Shown here: positions 36,952-39,051 of the stretch, in pieces
How the letters are laid out: every line of letters begins with the position of its first letter
Position numbering within the stretch: the stretch's first letter is position 1
Notes under the pieces: model-generated
Database searches by the model: none
Told to the model about the DNA's origin: nothing
The model's input: the letters and a program-made list of their open reading frames with translations, nothing else
Program-made: the position numbers and the translations under genes
From: an uncultured Micrococcales bacterium
Lineage (GTDB): Bacteria > Actinomycetota > Actinomycetes > Actinomycetales > Microbacteriaceae
Length of the DNA: 39,051 nucleotides
NCBI GenBank assembly: GCA_903834635.1
Contig: CAILJO010000112.1
Location: 1 to 39,051 of the forward strand
Direction: 5' to 3'

Positions 36952-39051
36952 ATGAAAACCGCTGAAATTAGGCGGCGTTGGCTGTCCTACTTTGAGAGCA
37001 ACGGGCACACCGTTGTTCCATCTGCTTCGTTGATCAGCGAAGACCCCACTCTACTTTTCACCGTCGCCGGAATGGTGCCATTCATTCCATATATGTCCGG
37101 TCTGGTGCCTGCACCTTTCAAACGTGCGACAAGCGTTCAAAAGTGCGTTAGAACCCTAGACATCGAAGAAGTAGGCAAGACAACTCGTCACGGCACTTTC
37201 TTTCAGATGAACGGAAATTTTTCGTTCGGCGATTATTTCAAGCGTGAGGCCATCGGATTCGCTTGGGAATTCTTGACTGCAAGCCAGGACTCTGGTGGCC
37301 TCGGTTTCAATCCTGATGACCTTTGGGTTACCGTCTATAAAGACGATGAAGAATCTATAGCCATTTGGCGTGAAGTCGCCGATATCCCACTGGAGCGAAT
37401 CCAGAAGCGCGGCATGAAGGATAACTTCTGGTCAACTGGTCAGCCGGGACCGTCTGGTCCATGCTCGGAGATTTACTTCGACCGTGGTCCTGCATATGGG
37501 GTTGAAGGCGGGCCAGAAGCCGATGAAGACCGCTACATAGAAATCTGGAATCTCGTCTTCATGCAGTTTGAACGAGGCGCGGGAGACGCAAAAGAAGGTT
37601 ACCCAATAATTGGGGACCTTCCGAAGAAAAACATCGACACCGGAATGGGGCTAGAAAGAGTCGCGTTCTTGATGCAAGGCGTCGAGAATCTTTATGAGAT
37701 CGACGAAGTTCGACCTGTTCTCGACCGAGCCGCACAGTTGGCTTCAAAAACCTATGGCGCCAACACGGAAGATGACGTTCGACTTCGCGTGGTAGCTGAC
37801 CATGTGCGATCAGCGCTCATGCTTATTGGAGACGGGGTAAGCCCAGGAAATGATGGGCGTGGATATGTTCTTCGTCGCCTGTTGCGCCGAGTGGTCAGGG
37901 CGATGAAACTGCTTGGTGTTGATTCTCCGACCGCAAACGAACTCTTCACAGTTTCTAAAGATGCCATGAAGGAGTCATATCCAGAACTTGAGTCGGATTT
38001 CACGCGAATTTTGGCGATTGCGGTTTCCGAAGAGGAGACATTCCTTAGAACTCTCGTGGCAGGTTCTATTTTTCTTGATGAGGCGGTTGCCGCAACTCAA
38101 GCAACCGGTTCAAAAGTATTGTCTGGCGATTCTGCTTTCTTGTTGCACGATACATTCGGTTTTCCTATTGACCTAACTCTCGAAGTTGCTGAAGAGCAAG
38201 GTTTGACTGTTGATCGTGATGGTTTCAAGGCTCTCATGAACCAACAGAGAGACCGCGCAAAGGCTGATGCTCGCGAGAAGAAGCTGGGTGGCAACGACCT
38301 AAGCGTTTATTCGGAATTTAGAGCTTTGGGTGTAACCAAATTCTCTGGCTACGACACGCTTGAAACAGAGGGCAGAGTTCTTGGCCTTATTCGTGACGGA
38401 GTCTCGACCAAGTCGATTTTGGCTGGGGACATCGCCGAAGTCATTTTGGACGAAACCTCAATGTACGCGGAATCTGGAGGGCAGGAAGCAGACAGCGGTC
38501 TGATTCTTGGAGACGGGTTTGAGCTTGAGATTCTTGACGTTCAAAAACCCGTTAAGGGTTTGGTTACACACAAGGTTCAAGTGCGAAAAGGCGAACTTGC
38601 TGTTGGCCAAAAGGCAAGAACGTTAGTCGATTTTGATTGGCGGGTCGGGGCATGTCAGGCTCACTCTGCAACACACGTCCTTCACGCGGCCCTTCGTCAA
38701 GTTCTAGGGCCTAACGCTCTGCAATCGGGATCGTATAACAAGCCTGGCTACTTGCGCCTAGACTTCGCTTGGCAGCAGGCGTTGACTCTAGAAACTAGAT
38801 CCGAAATCGAAGAAGTTGCAAACTTGGCGATTCGGGGTGATCTTGCGGTCAGCGCCCAGTTCATGTCACTTCCAGAGGCAAAACAGTGGGGTGCCGTTGC
38901 ACTCTTCGGTGAAACCTACGACGAAAGCGTTCGCGTTATAGAAGTTGGCGGCCCTTGGTCTCGCGAGCTTTGTGGTGGCACGCACGTAAGTCGTTCGTCT
39001 CAAATTGGCTTGGTTTCTGTCATCAATGAGTCTTCAGTTGGTTCCGGTTCA
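36952..39051 (+). CDS. alaS: Alanyl-tRNA synthetase, partial, runs off right edge
   Basis: MKTAEIRRRWLSYFESNGHTVVPSASLISEDPTLLFTVAGMVPF...TTRHGTFFQMNGNFSFGDYFK...HSATHVLHAALRQVLG...LCGGTHV. Open at the edge, so absent from the ORF track. Confidence 0.96.
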   Translation, partial: MKTAEIRRRWLSYFESNGHTVVPSASLISEDPTLLFTVAGMVPFIPYMSGLVPAPFKRATSVQKCVRTLDIEEVGKTTRHGTFFQMNGNFSFGDYFKREAIGFAWEFLTASQDSGGLGFNPDDLWVTVYKDDEESIAIWREVADIPLERIQKRGMKDNFWSTGQPGPSGPCSEIYFDRGPAYGVEGGPEADEDRYIEIWNLVFMQFERGAGDAKEGYPIIGDLPKKNIDTGMGLERVAFLMQGVENLYEIDEVRPVLDRAAQLASKTYGANTEDDVRLRVVADHVRSALMLIGDGVSPGNDGRGYVLRRLLRRVVRAMKLLGVDSPTANELFTVSKDAMKESYPELESDFTRILAIAVSEEETFLRTLVAGSIFLDEAVAATQATGSKVLSGDSAFLLHDTFGFPIDLTLEVAEEQGLTVDRDGFKALMNQQRDRAKADAREKKLGGNDLSVYSEFRALGVTKFSGYDTLETEGRVLGLIRDGVSTKSILAGDIAEVILDETSMYAESGGQEADSGLILGDGFELEILDVQKPVKGLVTHKVQVRKGELAVGQKARTLVDFDWRVGACQAHSATHVLHAALRQVLGPNALQSGSYNKPGYLRLDFAWQQALTLETRSEIEEVANLAIRGDLAVSAQFMSLPEAKQWGAVALFGETYDESVRVIEVGGPWSRELCGGTHVSRSSQIGLVSVINESSVGSGS

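Noticed and set aside
1-39051. Mobile elements, prophage, CRISPR arrays, toxin-antitoxin or defence islands
   Set aside because: No transposase, integrase, Cas, RM or phage motif in any supplied ORF and no direct-repeat arrays noticed. The tRNA cluster has no flanking integrated element. The window looks like conserved core genome rather than an accessory region.

Overview
This 39-kb window is a dense stretch of actinobacterial core genome. Gene content and order suggest a compact Micrococcales/Microbacteriaceae-like planktonic actinobacterium, but that is inference. It starts inside a type II topoisomerase A subunit and ends inside alaS. In between are sepH, dut, acnA, dxs, a sulfurtransferase/SufE pair, zapE, two tandem amt genes, four tRNAs, a VIT-family transporter, thrS, pdxST, yebC-ruvCAB-yajC-secDF-rel, a DUF349 gene, a cyclophilin, rarA, rpsD and DUF948. 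I found no mobile element, prophage, CRISPR array or rRNA, and no evident multi-gene defence or biosynthetic island. The most interesting signals are small-scale. (1) The second of the tandem ammonium transporters has Glu in place of the first His of the twin-His pore motif. (2) A GlnR-box-like array lies upstream of amt1. (3) A tRNA-Val abuts the start codon of a small membrane-protein gene, so tRNA processing could give a near-leaderless mRNA. (4) dut and a DUF3093 gene are divergent, with overlapping face-to-face leaderless -10 elements. (5) rpsD has a structured leader. All calls come from reading the sequence and supplied ORFs; no database search was run.
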